Source of the DNA: Spirosomataceae bacterium
Lineage (GTDB): Bacteria; Bacteroidota; Bacteroidia; Cytophagales; Spirosomataceae
DNA length: 11,824 nt
Reading direction: 5' to 3'
NCBI GenBank assembly: GCA_030731175.1
Contig: JANQUM010000467.1
Location: 802 to 12,625 of the forward strand
The notes beneath the pieces are model-generated. The model did no database searches. It was not told the origin of the DNA and saw only the letters and a list, made by a program, of their open reading frames with translations. Numbering within the stretch: position 1 is the first letter of the stretch; each line of letters begins with the position of its first letter. Position numbers and translations under genes: made by a program. This document shows positions 1 through 7,463 of the stretch, piece after piece.

Positions 1-1
1 T

Positions 2-1030
2 ACAACGCAAGTTGCAGATACCACACATTTTTTGCGGGATAAAAGCCTCATTGCTTTACCCGTAGTTTTTAGTTTTCCAGAAACTGGCTTCGGTGGTGGC
101 GTAATTGCGGTTTCTACGTTTTCGTTCGGGAAAGATTCGGTCGGAGCGAAGCCTTCGCAAGCTTCATTTGGCGTAACTTACACCCAAAATAAGCAGATCC
201 TCGTATTCTTTCCGTTCAATGTTTTCTTCGGAAATAATAAATGGTACCTAAACGGCGACGTTGGCTGGTATAGATACAACTATTTCTACTACGGAATCGG
301 GGAAAATCGGATTCCGCAAGAGATATTTGATGTCACTTTTCCTCGTATAAAGTTACTTGGAGCAAGACAGGTTGGAAGAAATAATTACGTGGGTGTTAGG
401 TATCAGTACGAAAGTTACGACGTAACAAAAACGGTTGAAAGTGGCGAACTTGCGTCGGGAAAGATTGCGGGAAGTGATTTTAGCAGAACGTCAAGTCTTG
501 GCGTATCGGTTTTGCGGGATACGCGAGACGACGTTTTTTACCCTCGGAAAGGGGTTTTCGGCGAAGCCTATATTTTACCAACGTCCAAAATTTTTGGTGC
601 TGACCGTGAGTTTACCCGAATTTACGCTGATATAGCTCATTATAAATCACTATCTGATAAGTTCGTTCTTGCCACAAATTACGTTACAAGTTTTATCATC
701 GGAGACGAAGTTCCGTTTAGTCAACTTTCGTTTATTGGTGGTGCGAAACAAATGCGGGGACTTTACGAAGGCTATTTTAGAGATAAAAACGCTGCAATTG
801 TACAAGCAGAAGCCCGGTACGAAGTTTGGCGATTTATCGGTTTAGTTGGTTTTGGGGCGGTGGGATGGATGGGTGACGAAAACCAACTCCTTCGACTTGG
901 AAAACCCAAGTTTACTTACGGTGGCGGGCTAAGAATTGCCACGAAAAAACACCTCAATCTCAGAATTGACTACGGTTTTTCGCCTTATGAGAAAGGAAAT
1001 CTGTATGCTACGCTTGGGGAAGCTTTCTAA
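2..1030 (+). CDS. Omp85/BamA-TamA-like outer-membrane beta-barrel protein, 5'-truncated
   Basis: The frame is open to the left edge, so the true start lies outside; 342 residues are visible. The fragment is rich in alternating aromatic strands, as in an outer-membrane barrel. It has the Omp85 (bacterial surface antigen, PF01103-type) hallmarks: LRDTRDDVFYPRKG at about residues 171-184, MRGLYEGYFRDKNA at about 251-264 (the RGxxxGxxRDK barrel-lumen loop), GGGLRI near 307-312, and a C-terminal phenylalanine typical of the signal recognised by the BAM machinery. The visible N-terminus (ALPVVFSFPETGFGGG) looks like the first barrel strand, so probably only a signal peptide and a short lead are missing. 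No POTRA domains are seen. If none lie upstream this is a small stand-alone Omp85-like barrel, common in Bacteroidota, rather than BamA itself. Substrate and role are unknown. It converges with the cytochrome gene across a candidate terminator. Confidence 0.85.
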   Translation, partial: TTQVADTTHFLRDKSLIALPVVFSFPETGFGGGVIAVSTFSFGKDSVGAKPSQASFGVTYTQNKQILVFFPFNVFFGNNKWYLNGDVGWYRYNYFYYGIGENRIPQEIFDVTFPRIKLLGARQVGRNNYVGVRYQYESYDVTKTVESGELASGKIAGSDFSRTSSLGVSVLRDTRDDVFYPRKGVFGEAYILPTSKIFGADREFTRIYADIAHYKSLSDKFVLATNYVTSFIIGDEVPFSQLSFIGGAKQMRGLYEGYFRDKNAAIVQAEARYEVWRFIGLVGFGAVGWMGDENQLLRLGKPKFTYGGGLRIATKKHLNLRIDYGFSPYEKGNLYATLGEAF

Positions 1031-1042
1031 ATAAATAGTATA

Positions 1043-1067
1043 AGCCCTCTTTAGCCGATTAAGGGCT
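1043..1067. terminator. Candidate bidirectional terminator between convergent genes
   Basis: Inverted repeat AGCCCT (1043-1048) and AGGGCT (1062-1067) form a six-pair GC-containing stem around a 13-base loop. It lies in the 42-base gap between the stop of the barrel gene (plus strand) and the stop of the cytochrome gene (minus strand). Read on the minus strand the stem is followed by a moderately U-rich stretch. No clean U tract follows on the plus strand, so efficiency in that direction is uncertain. Confidence 0.5.
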
Positions 1068-1072
1068 GAAAG

Positions 1073-2287
1073 TTACTTCACCTCAAACTCGTAATCTTTC
1101 TTAAAAATTGAAATAAACAGCGGGTACGAATCATCTAACTTGTTATAAGCCGCCGTGGCATCATCCATGCGGTGTTTGGTAACTTCAACCTCCAGTTTAT
1201 ATTTACCTTTTTCTTTGGGTAAATGGGCAAATTTGAACTTGCGAGTTTCTTCCGGGTATAAGTTGTTATCTGATAGCTTTTTAGCCGTTGGATACCATTG
1301 CCATTTTTCACCAATTCGTCCCGTATCTTCGGCAATTAGTTTATTTTTAGAATCTCTCAATTTAAAATTTATCAGCACAAATCTTTCAGGATCTCCCGAA
1401 GGCATTCGGTGTCCGGCGTATTCGTTTTTTAGTGAAATAGCGTAATGTAAGGAATCAGTGAATTTTACGATTTTCTGCGGTAATTCAGGGTAAAACTCTA
1501 ACCCATTCATCACCTTGGTTTTTGCTCCTTTCTCTTTCGGAATTCCCGAACCTGCAAACCAATGGCGGTGGCTTTTTCTTTTCGGGTAACCCGCTACTAA
1601 TGAGCGTTCTACTTCGGGCATGTGGCAACTTACGCAATCTTGTTTTTCGTAATATTTGCTTGCTTTCCACTCGTCGCCCGTTTCAAAAGTACAGGCAAGT
1701 GTTGGCGTAACCACGGCGTTGGCGTTGTGGCACGAAATGCAAAGTTTTTCGGACGATAAATGCAATGGATCAACCTTCACGGGGTGCGGAGCTAAATCGG
1801 TTTCAAAAGCTCCGATAATATGTCCGTCTCTGACGTGGCAAGAAGAGCAATTGATTCCCTCCATTTGAAGTTTTTTGTCAAATTTCGGATTTACCTCTTT
1901 TACTGGTCGATAAATATCACCGTTTACTAACCCAGTAACGATAAACTCCTGTTGATTTTGTAACGGAATATGACAATTAATGCACAAAAACGGACTTGAA
2001 TCTTTGGATAATTCTGCTTGAAACTGCTTGTCCGTCCAGGCGTGTGAATGCGTAGAATACTGCCATTCTTCGTAATGTTCTTGGTGGCAAGTACCGCAGT
2101 TCTCAGCTTTCAAATCTACTAATCCCGCCGGAACTTCCTGATTCGGAATTGCCTTCTCCCAGCTCTCAGTCAGCGGAACAATGACTTCTTTCTCAGCAAA
2201 CGGATTATTGTTAAACAACGCGTACGCAATTGCCCCCGCAAAAATCACGGCGGCGGTAATTAGATAATATGTTGTTTTAGTTTTCAT
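1073..2287 (-). CDS. Membrane-anchored pentaheme c-type cytochrome
   Basis: The 404-residue protein has five CXXCH heme c attachment motifs: CGTCH (64-68), CINCH (102-106), CSSCH (147-151), CISCH (183-187) and CVSCH (218-222). An N-terminal hydrophobic segment (about residues 7-25) has no lipobox cysteine, so it is probably a signal anchor holding the heme domain in the periplasm. The stretch EWKASKYYEKQDCVSCHMP resembles the cytochrome c554/multiheme family. The last 180 residues carry no heme motif and look beta-rich; AGHRMPSGDP near 291-300 resembles the GHxxPTG motif seen after heme clusters in related proteins. A role in periplasmic electron transfer is inferred; partner and acceptor are unknown. 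Heme attachment would need a cytochrome c maturation system, and ccmB/ccmC lie in the same window. It starts 55 bases after the aldo/keto reductase stop, with an A-run (ACAAAAAA) before the ATG and no Shine-Dalgarno. Confidence 0.88.
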   Translation of the reverse strand: MKTKTTYYLITAAVIFAGAIAYALFNNNPFAEKEVIVPLTESWEKAIPNQEVPAGLVDLKAENCGTCHQEHYEEWQYSTHSHAWTDKQFQAELSKDSSPFLCINCHIPLQNQQEFIVTGLVNGDIYRPVKEVNPKFDKKLQMEGINCSSCHVRDGHIIGAFETDLAPHPVKVDPLHLSSEKLCISCHNANAVVTPTLACTFETGDEWKASKYYEKQDCVSCHMPEVERSLVAGYPKRKSHRHWFAGSGIPKEKGAKTKVMNGLEFYPELPQKIVKFTDSLHYAISLKNEYAGHRMPSGDPERFVLINFKLRDSKNKLIAEDTGRIGEKWQWYPTAKKLSDNNLYPEETRKFKFAHLPKEKGKYKLEVEVTKHRMDDATAAYNKLDDSYPLFISIFKKDYEFEVK

Positions 2288-2342
2288 TTTTTTGTCACGA
2301 ATAAACGAATTTTCATTCGCTAATTTAAAACTTCACAATTGA

Positions 2343-3314
2343 TCACTGACTCCATTCGGTTGGTTTACGATCCCAGCGGTGACTTTTCAGTTTATCGAGT
2401 AAATCTTTCGGCAAGCCGCGTCCGTCACTTGTTGCGATGTTTGATTTTACATGCGGAAGACTTCGCATTCCCGGGATTATTGTGCTCACGTCTAGGTTTG
2501 ATAATATGAAACGCAACGCCATTTCGGGCATTTTCATTTCGTCAGAAAGTAGCGATTTTAACGCATCGGCGTGTTCAACGCTCGAATTAAGGTTTTCGGG
2601 AACGAAATACGTGCTTCGCCAATCCTCTTTCGGGAAAGTGGTTTCTTTTGTGAAAGTTCCTGTCAATGTTCCTTCGTCAAAAGGCACACGAGCAATAATT
2701 CCAACATCATGTTTTTTACACAACGGGAATAATTCATCCTCCGGATTTTGATCGAAAATATTATAAATCACCTGCACCGCCGAAATCATATCCGTTTTGA
2801 CGGTTTCCAACGCATTATTTGGCTCCCAACGGTTGATTGAAATACCCCAGTGTTGCACTTTGCCTTCTTTGGTGAGCTGCTGAATGACTTCTTTCCATTC
2901 GTCTTTATCTGCCCAAGCGTCTTCCCAAACGTGAAATTGCATTAAATCAATGCAATCAACGTTCAAGTTTTTAAGGCTCTTTTCCGTGTATTCACGAATA
3001 TGTTTCGCGGGAAAAACATCCTCGATTTTAAAATGAGCTTGCGACGGCCAAGTAAAATTCATCGGTGGAATTTTAGTAGCAGCGTATAGTTTTTTTTCTG
3101 GAAAACGTTTAATCAATTTGCCCAAAATTTGCTCCGAGAGTCCTTCGGCGTAGCCCCAAGCGGTATCGAAGAAGTTATCGCCAAGTTCAACCGCCATATC
3201 CAACGACTTATTAACTTGCTCGATGTCCGAACCCGTCCATCCGGCGAGTCCCCACATTCCGTAGCCAATTTCTGAAACTTGCCAGTCTGTCTTTCCAAAT
3301 CTTCTGTATTGCAT
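2343..3314 (-). CDS. Aldo/keto reductase
   Basis: A 323-residue NAD(P)H-dependent oxidoreductase of the aldo/keto reductase superfamily, a cytoplasmic TIM barrel. The catalytic tetrad is visible: D50 and Y55 in FFDTAWGYAEG, K81 in YAATKIPP, and H128 in DLMQFHVWED. The C-terminal cofactor-binding part contains STIIPGMRSLPHVKSN, where the phosphate/ribose of the nucleotide is normally held. The open frame extends to 3380, but those 22 extra residues overlap the stop of the upstream gene. The start MQYRRFGKTDWQVSEIGYG matches the usual family N-terminus, so the ATG at 3314 is chosen. The 46-base gap to the preceding gene suggests possible co-transcription with it. Substrate cannot be deduced; it resembles the broad-specificity YajO/Tas-like group. 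Confidence 0.9.
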   Translation of the reverse strand: MQYRRFGKTDWQVSEIGYGMWGLAGWTGSDIEQVNKSLDMAVELGDNFFDTAWGYAEGLSEQILGKLIKRFPEKKLYAATKIPPMNFTWPSQAHFKIEDVFPAKHIREYTEKSLKNLNVDCIDLMQFHVWEDAWADKDEWKEVIQQLTKEGKVQHWGISINRWEPNNALETVKTDMISAVQVIYNIFDQNPEDELFPLCKKHDVGIIARVPFDEGTLTGTFTKETTFPKEDWRSTYFVPENLNSSVEHADALKSLLSDEMKMPEMALRFILSNLDVSTIIPGMRSLPHVKSNIATSDGRGLPKDLLDKLKSHRWDRKPTEWSQ

Positions 3315-3360
3315 AATTTTAACAAATAGTCTTTTAGGGAATGGTAGATAATTTACGAAA

Positions 3361-4023
3361 TTAAACCCGTTTTTTCTCAACCCAGTGGGCTATTCCTGCA
3401 AAGATAAAAAACGATGCTAACGCCGAAATTGTTAAGGAATTAAGGTCATCATTTTTCGGTAAAACGTACAGGTTTAAATAGTTTACCAATAGCATAAAGC
3501 CAAAAAATCCGCTTGCGGCGTAGTTTCCAATTTTAGAAACCGCTGTTGTGTTTTTTAAATAATACACTAAGCCTGCAATCAGGAAAATTGCCTCCACGGC
3601 AAAGGTCATTTCTTTGCTGTGCCACAACCCGAAGCCAAGTTTTGGTTCACCGTTAATAATAGGTAAATCTGGTGTGTGAACAACCAAATCAGCAAACCAA
3701 TGCGATAACACACCCAACGCCATAGCCAAAGCAATTGCTTTGCGGTTTACGTTGCCTTTCGCGACAGCAAAATAATAAATTGCGTAAAAAATTGCCGCCC
3801 AAACTACCGAGCCGAGCAGCCCGTGAGTGAACGGATAAAAGTACATATCGAAATCATTTACGGCGGTAAAGCCTTCCACAAATCGCATTTTTTCGATGCC
3901 GTAAACTACAAATGGGAAAAAGAGAATGTCAACGAATTGCGTAGCAATAAAGAGCATTCCGAGGGAAGTGTCTTTTACTTTTCCTTTTAAAGCAAAGGCG
4001 GCAGCGTAATGTCCTACAAACAT
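3361..4023 (-). CDS. Multi-pass membrane protein resembling membrane-bound metal-dependent hydrolases
   Basis: A 220-residue protein with about five or six hydrophobic segments (roughly 23-40, 68-87, 97-112, 139-155, 170-187, 197-213). Conserved-looking polar residues sit in or next to the membrane: H5 in MFVGHYAAAF, D32 in TQFVDILF, H67 in YPFTHGLLGS, and H108, D112 and H116 in LSHWFADLVVHTPDLP. This His/Asp arrangement and the YPxTH and LSHW..D motifs recall the YdjM-like/metal-dependent hydrolase family (PF04307-type), whose biochemical role is poorly defined. Catalysis is inferred only. The frame is open to 4086, but MFVGHYA is the expected family start and the extra 21 residues are low-complexity and Lys/Ser-rich, so the ATG at 4023 is preferred. 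No signal peptide is seen. It follows the cysM-like gene after 75 bases. Confidence 0.75.
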   Translation of the reverse strand: MFVGHYAAAFALKGKVKDTSLGMLFIATQFVDILFFPFVVYGIEKMRFVEGFTAVNDFDMYFYPFTHGLLGSVVWAAIFYAIYYFAVAKGNVNRKAIALAMALGVLSHWFADLVVHTPDLPIINGEPKLGFGLWHSKEMTFAVEAIFLIAGLVYYLKNTTAVSKIGNYAASGFFGFMLLVNYLNLYVLPKNDDLNSLTISALASFFIFAGIAHWVEKKRV

Positions 4024-4034
4024 AGTTTTGGGGG

Positions 4035-4050
4035 TTACTGAGTTACTGAG
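4035..4050. repeat. Two tandem copies of TTACTGAG upstream of the membrane-protein gene
   Basis: Two perfect back-to-back copies of the octamer (4035-4042 and 4043-4050) lie 12 bases upstream of the preferred start at 4023. Read on the minus strand they give CTCAGTAA twice. If translation began at 4086 they would encode part of a low-complexity leader, which argues that this is untranslated DNA. Copy number could vary between strains. Confidence 0.6.
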
Positions 4051-4083
4051 TTTTTTGGTTTTGAGTTTCAGGTTTTGTACACT

Positions 4084-4091
4084 CAAATCTA
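4084..4091 (-). promoter_or_regulatory. Possible -7 element for the hydrolase-like gene
   Basis: On the minus strand this reads TAGATTTG, an exact match to the Bacteroidota -7 consensus TAnnTTTG. It would place the transcript start near 4077 with a leader of about 50 bases to the ATG at 4023. No TTG element is found at the usual 17-23-base distance upstream, so this could be chance. Confidence 0.25.
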
Positions 4092-4098
4092 TTAAAAA

Positions 4099-4971
4099 TC
4101 AACCAAAAATCCCGCTGCTCAAATACCTATCTCCTCTATCGCAGACGATAAAAACGATTACGCCGCTTTCTAATTCTTCGGCAAGTTTGATTGCCACGGT
4201 TGCCGCCCCGCCGCTGCTCATTCCCGAAAAAATTGCTTCTTCGTTGGCGAGTTTTCGAGCCATTATTTTGGCTTCATCTTCCGAAACATCAAAAACCCGA
4301 TCAACGCGAGAAGCGTCAAATATTTTGGGCAAATATTCTTTCGGCCAACGTCTTATTCCCGGAATTGACGAGCCGTCAGTCGGCTGACAACCAATGATTT
4401 GCACGTCGGGATTTTGCTCTTTTAGGTACATTGACGTTCCCATAATCGTCCCGGTTGTTCCCATTGAGCTTACAAAATGTGTAACCTTGTGGTTGGTGTC
4501 TCGCCAAATTTCCGGACCTGTAGTTTTGTAATGGGCAAGGTAATTATCTTCGTTCGCGAACTGATCTAATTTATGGTATTCAGGTTTTTCAGATTGTGAA
4601 TCGGCGTAATCACGACAAGCTTCAATGCCATCAAGCAACGTCACTTTCGCCCCGAATGCTTGCATTGTTAAAAGCCTTTCTTTGGTTGAGTTTTCTGGCA
4701 TTACCAGTTCAATAGGAATACCATAAAGGCGAGCAATCATTGCCAAGGCAATGCCCGTATTTCCGCTTGTAGCTTCAATCAAAGTGATATTTTTAGAAAT
4801 TTCACCCCTTTCAAGAGCATTTTTAATCATATTTAACGCCGCTCGGTCTTTTACGCTTCCACCGGGATTATGTCCTTCCAGTTTTCCGTAGATTTTGACG
4901 TTCGGGTTGGGGTTGAGTCTTGTGAGTTCGACGAGGGGCGTGTTGCCAACTAAATCAAGTATTGAAGCCAT
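4099..4971 (-). CDS. cysM: Cysteine synthase, CysM-type (O-acetylserine sulfhydrylase B)
   Basis: A cytoplasmic fold-type II PLP enzyme of 290 residues that makes L-cysteine from O-acetylserine and sulfide (CysM enzymes can also use thiosulfate). The PLP lysine is K41 in NPGGSVKDRAAL. The substrate loop TSGNTG is at 68-73 and the phosphate-binding GTTGT loop at 171-175. The C-terminal CDRGDRYLSSGIFG is the form typical of CysM rather than CysK. The length is close to E. coli CysM (about 300). The frame is open to 5019, but MASILDLVGNTPLVEL is the expected N-terminus and a good promoter match lies inside the longer frame, so the ATG at 4971 is chosen. No serine acetyltransferase gene is adjacent. 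CysM rather than CysK is likely but not proven by sequence alone. Confidence 0.92.
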   Translation of the reverse strand: MASILDLVGNTPLVELTRLNPNPNVKIYGKLEGHNPGGSVKDRAALNMIKNALERGEISKNITLIEATSGNTGIALAMIARLYGIPIELVMPENSTKERLLTMQAFGAKVTLLDGIEACRDYADSQSEKPEYHKLDQFANEDNYLAHYKTTGPEIWRDTNHKVTHFVSSMGTTGTIMGTSMYLKEQNPDVQIIGCQPTDGSSIPGIRRWPKEYLPKIFDASRVDRVFDVSEDEAKIMARKLANEEAIFSGMSSGGAATVAIKLAEELESGVIVFIVCDRGDRYLSSGIFG

Positions 4972-4994
4972 TTTTGTAGTTTTTCTTAGAATTT

Positions 4995-5026
4995 CAAATG
5001 TAAAATAATCAAGAACCAATGCCCAA
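4995..5026 (-). promoter_or_regulatory. Promoter for cysM (Bacteroidota-type)
   Basis: On the minus strand the -7 element TACATTTG (4995-5002) matches TAnnTTTG exactly. A TTG of the -33 element (5024-5026) lies 21 bases upstream, within the usual 17-23. The predicted transcript starts near 4990, giving a leader of about 20 A-rich bases before the ATG at 4971. Its position excludes translation from the upstream ATG at 5019 on this transcript. Confidence 0.5.
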
Positions 5027-5057
5027 TTTTGGAGCGAATTTGTTTCTTAACTTAATT

Positions 5058-5089
5058 ACGGAGATGCAGAAAATACGGATTTGCACGGA
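5058..5089. repeat. Imperfect TCCGT-cored repeat in the feoB-cysM gap
   Basis: ACGGA occurs three times on the plus strand (5058-5062, 5075-5079, 5085-5089). On the minus strand this reads TCCGTGCAAATCCGT, then TTTTCTGCATCTCCGTAA. It resembles the strings of ATCCGTGT/ATCTGCGT-like words I have met in intergenic DNA of various bacteria. It sits between the feoB stop and the cysM promoter and has no coding potential that I trust. Function unknown. Confidence 0.4.
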
Positions 5090-5105
5090 CAGTAAAACCC
5101 TAAAC

Positions 5106-7190
5106 TCAGCTCAAAAACTGAAAAACGCCCCAAGCAGAAATATAGGCGAGGGCAGTCATGTAAACGAATTGTATTATAGGCCATTTCCAGCTTTTTGTCT
5201 CTCGGTAAACCACAGCCAGTGTACTCATACACATCATGGCGAAGACGTAAAAAACGAGTAGTGACATGGATGTTGCAACCGTAAAAACGGGTTCGCCGTT
5301 TGGTTTTTTCTCGTTTCGTAAACGTGCTTTTATCGTTCGGTCTTCGGCGTCTGCTCCAATACTGTAAATGGTGGATATCGTACCGACGAAAACTTCGCGT
5401 GCTGCAAACGAGGCAATAAGTGCAATGCCGATTTTCCAGTCGTAGCCCAATGGTGCGATGGTCGGTTCGATTATTTTTCCAAACATTCCAGCATACGAAT
5501 TTTGTAGTTTTGCAGCGGCAATTTTGTTTTCAAGTTGAGCTTCGGGCAATTCAGTGTTTTCGGCAATTACCCGCTCTTCTGCTTCTTGCAGTGAGTTGCC
5601 GGGGCCGTAAGACGCCATTACCCATAATACGATTGAAATGGCTACGATTACTTTTCCCGCTCCCCAAACAAATGCCAGAACTTTCTCGTATATCGTAAAT
5701 AAAATGGACCTCCAGCGGGGCAATTGGTAGGTTGGCAGTTCCATTACAAACATGCTTCTGTGTGATGATTTCATCAACAAACTCATAACCCAACTTGACA
5801 ACAAGGCGAAAATGAATCCAATTAAATATAGCCCCATCAACGCAAATCCTTGCGTAGTGAAGAAGCCCAAAACGGGTTCGTTTGGCACTACTAATGCTAT
5901 TAAAATAGTATAAATTGGCAGTCGTGCCGCACAACTCATCAGCGGCGTGACCATAATCGTTATCAAGCGTTCTTTCCAGCCTCCGATAGTTCTTGCCGCC
6001 ATTATTGCGGGAATTGCACAGCCGATTCCTGAAATTAATGGAACTACGCTTCTGCCGCTGAGACCAAAACCACGGATGAGTTTATCCATTAAAACTACCA
6101 CTCGTGCCATATAACCTGACTCTTCGAGGATGGCAATGAACGCAAAAAGAAAGGCAATTTGCGGAATAAAAATCACAACGCCGGCTATTCCAGCTAAGAG
6201 ACCATCGGTGAATAAATCGGTCAATTGGGATTCGGGAAGGCGTTCTTTCAAGAGTTCAATCATTGACCCAAATGAGCTATCAATGAAGTCCATGGGGTAT
6301 TCGGCAAGCGTAAAAACCGCTTGAAACATTAACAACAATATTGCTGCAAATATGAAGTAGCCAAACGTGCGATGAAGTAAAATGTCGTCTAACTTTTGCG
6401 ACAAAGTCTGCGGCGGAGCTTCTTCTTCGATTACTACTTCATCGAGCGTTTCGGCAATGTCTGCGTAGCGACTCATAACTTCATCAGACTGAAATTTTTT
6501 GCCGTTGAAGTTACCGATTTTCTCTTGTAGTAGCCGTTTTTTTTCGGGAGATAGAAAGCTCAGCTTGTCGCTGTGAATTGCCTGTAATAAAGCTACGTAA
6601 CGATTTGAAACCGAAAATTCTTTTCGGATGGTATCTGCTAAAACCTCTGCTTCTTCTGATAAAAAAGAAAGATTTTGGTGGGTCTTTTTGTGTTTTAACT
6701 GTTCGGCAACGACAAGTTTTAATCCATCAATTCCGATTTTTTCTCGGGCATTTATTTCCACCACCGGTACGCCTAATATACGGGATAACTTGCTGCTATT
6801 GAGTGTTATACGTTTTTGTTGAGCAGTGTCTAATTGGTTTAACGCTACGACCGTCGGGATATTGAGATCGCTAATCTGCTCGAATAAAAGTAAACTTCGT
6901 TTGAGATTTGAGGCATCAGCAACTACGATGGCAAGGTCGGGATAATCTACGCTCTCTGGGTTCGTAAAAACTTCTAAAACTACCCGCTCGTCTTCTGATT
7001 TAGGGTGAATACTGTACGTTCCTGGAAAATCAATCAACGTACATACTTGATTATCAGCTAATTTGAACTGTCCGCTTTTTTTATCGACGGTAACACCCGG
7101 GAAATTTCCAACTTTTTGACGAAGCCCGGTAAGTTGATTAAAAAGTGAAGATTTACCCGAATTCGGGTTTCCTACTAAGGCAATTTTCAT
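5106..7190 (-). CDS. feoB: Ferrous iron transporter FeoB
   Basis: A 694-residue inner-membrane Fe(II) uptake protein. The N-terminal G domain shows G1 GNPNSGKS (7-14), the G2 region GNFPGVTVD (28-36), G3 DFPG (54-57), G4 NQLD (118-121) and a likely G5 near INAREK (146-151). A helical spacer spans about 165-260. The membrane part begins near residue 275. It holds both Gate-type regions, with the conserved GIGCAIP (388-394, C391) and MSCAAR (418-423, C420) motifs, and about eight or nine transmembrane segments ending at AYISAWGVFQFL. It is shorter than E. coli FeoB (773) but within the normal bacterial range. The ATG overlaps the feoA stop as ATGA, so translation is probably coupled. No feoC is present downstream; a gap of about 130 bases and then cysM follow. 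Confidence 0.97.
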   Translation of the reverse strand: MKIALVGNPNSGKSSLFNQLTGLRQKVGNFPGVTVDKKSGQFKLADNQVCTLIDFPGTYSIHPKSEDERVVLEVFTNPESVDYPDLAIVVADASNLKRSLLLFEQISDLNIPTVVALNQLDTAQQKRITLNSSKLSRILGVPVVEINAREKIGIDGLKLVVAEQLKHKKTHQNLSFLSEEAEVLADTIRKEFSVSNRYVALLQAIHSDKLSFLSPEKKRLLQEKIGNFNGKKFQSDEVMSRYADIAETLDEVVIEEEAPPQTLSQKLDDILLHRTFGYFIFAAILLLMFQAVFTLAEYPMDFIDSSFGSMIELLKERLPESQLTDLFTDGLLAGIAGVVIFIPQIAFLFAFIAILEESGYMARVVVLMDKLIRGFGLSGRSVVPLISGIGCAIPAIMAARTIGGWKERLITIMVTPLMSCAARLPIYTILIALVVPNEPVLGFFTTQGFALMGLYLIGFIFALLSSWVMSLLMKSSHRSMFVMELPTYQLPRWRSILFTIYEKVLAFVWGAGKVIVAISIVLWVMASYGPGNSLQEAEERVIAENTELPEAQLENKIAAAKLQNSYAGMFGKIIEPTIAPLGYDWKIGIALIASFAAREVFVGTISTIYSIGADAEDRTIKARLRNEKKPNGEPVFTVATSMSLLVFYVFAMMCMSTLAVVYRETKSWKWPIIQFVYMTALAYISAWGVFQFLS

Positions 7191-7435
7191 ACGAGCGTAA
7201 CGGTAATGGTATCGGCTTCTGATTTGCGAAGTGCCAATTGATTATTATTATTGAAACGGATGCAAACGGGGCAACCGAATGGTGCAACGTGGTCTATGGT
7301 GACTACTACGCCCGGTAAACAGCCCATTTCCAACAATTTAAGCGACAGCTCGTCATCACTAAAAGACTCAATTCGAGCTGATTGCCCGAACGCAACTTTT
7401 GACAACTTTGATGTAGCAATTTTCTCCGAAATCAT
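7187..7435 (-). CDS. feoA: Ferrous iron transport accessory protein FeoA
   Basis: An 82-residue cytoplasmic SH3-like protein that partners FeoB in Fe(II) uptake. It shows the family pattern LLEMGCLPGVVV (34-45), then a VAPFG turn (50-54) and the C-terminal ALRKSEADTITV (68-79). Length is typical for FeoA. Two cysteines (C55 and C58, GCPVCI) occupy the turn where many FeoA proteins have GDPI. It is the first gene of a two-gene operon and overlaps feoB by four bases. The short leader AATAAATG has no Shine-Dalgarno. A promoter match and palindromes lie directly upstream, which fits the iron or redox control usual for feo operons, though the regulator is unknown. Confidence 0.93.
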   Translation of the reverse strand: MISEKIATSKLSKVAFGQSARIESFSDDELSLKLLEMGCLPGVVVTIDHVAPFGCPVCIRFNNNNQLALRKSEADTITVTLV

Positions 7436-7463
7436 TTATTTAGATTAATTATAAATAGAAACG

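Noticed and set aside
2306..2319. Hairpin CGAAT-TTTC-ATTCG between the aldo/keto reductase and cytochrome genes
   Set aside because: The stem is only five AT-containing pairs and no U tract follows directly, so it is not a convincing terminator.
1073..3314. Possible electron-transfer operon of aldo/keto reductase plus multiheme cytochrome
   Set aside because: The genes are 55 bases apart and in the same direction, but nothing in the families links a cytoplasmic NAD(P)H reductase to a periplasmic cytochrome.
5019..5261. Plus-strand open frame of 80 residues in the cysM-feoB gap
   Set aside because: More than half overlaps feoB antisense, it shows no family motif, and its start lies in the repeat-like gap.
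5551..5934. 127-residue minus-strand frame inside feoB
   Set aside because: It is an out-of-frame shadow of the well-supported feoB reading frame and has no recognisable motif.
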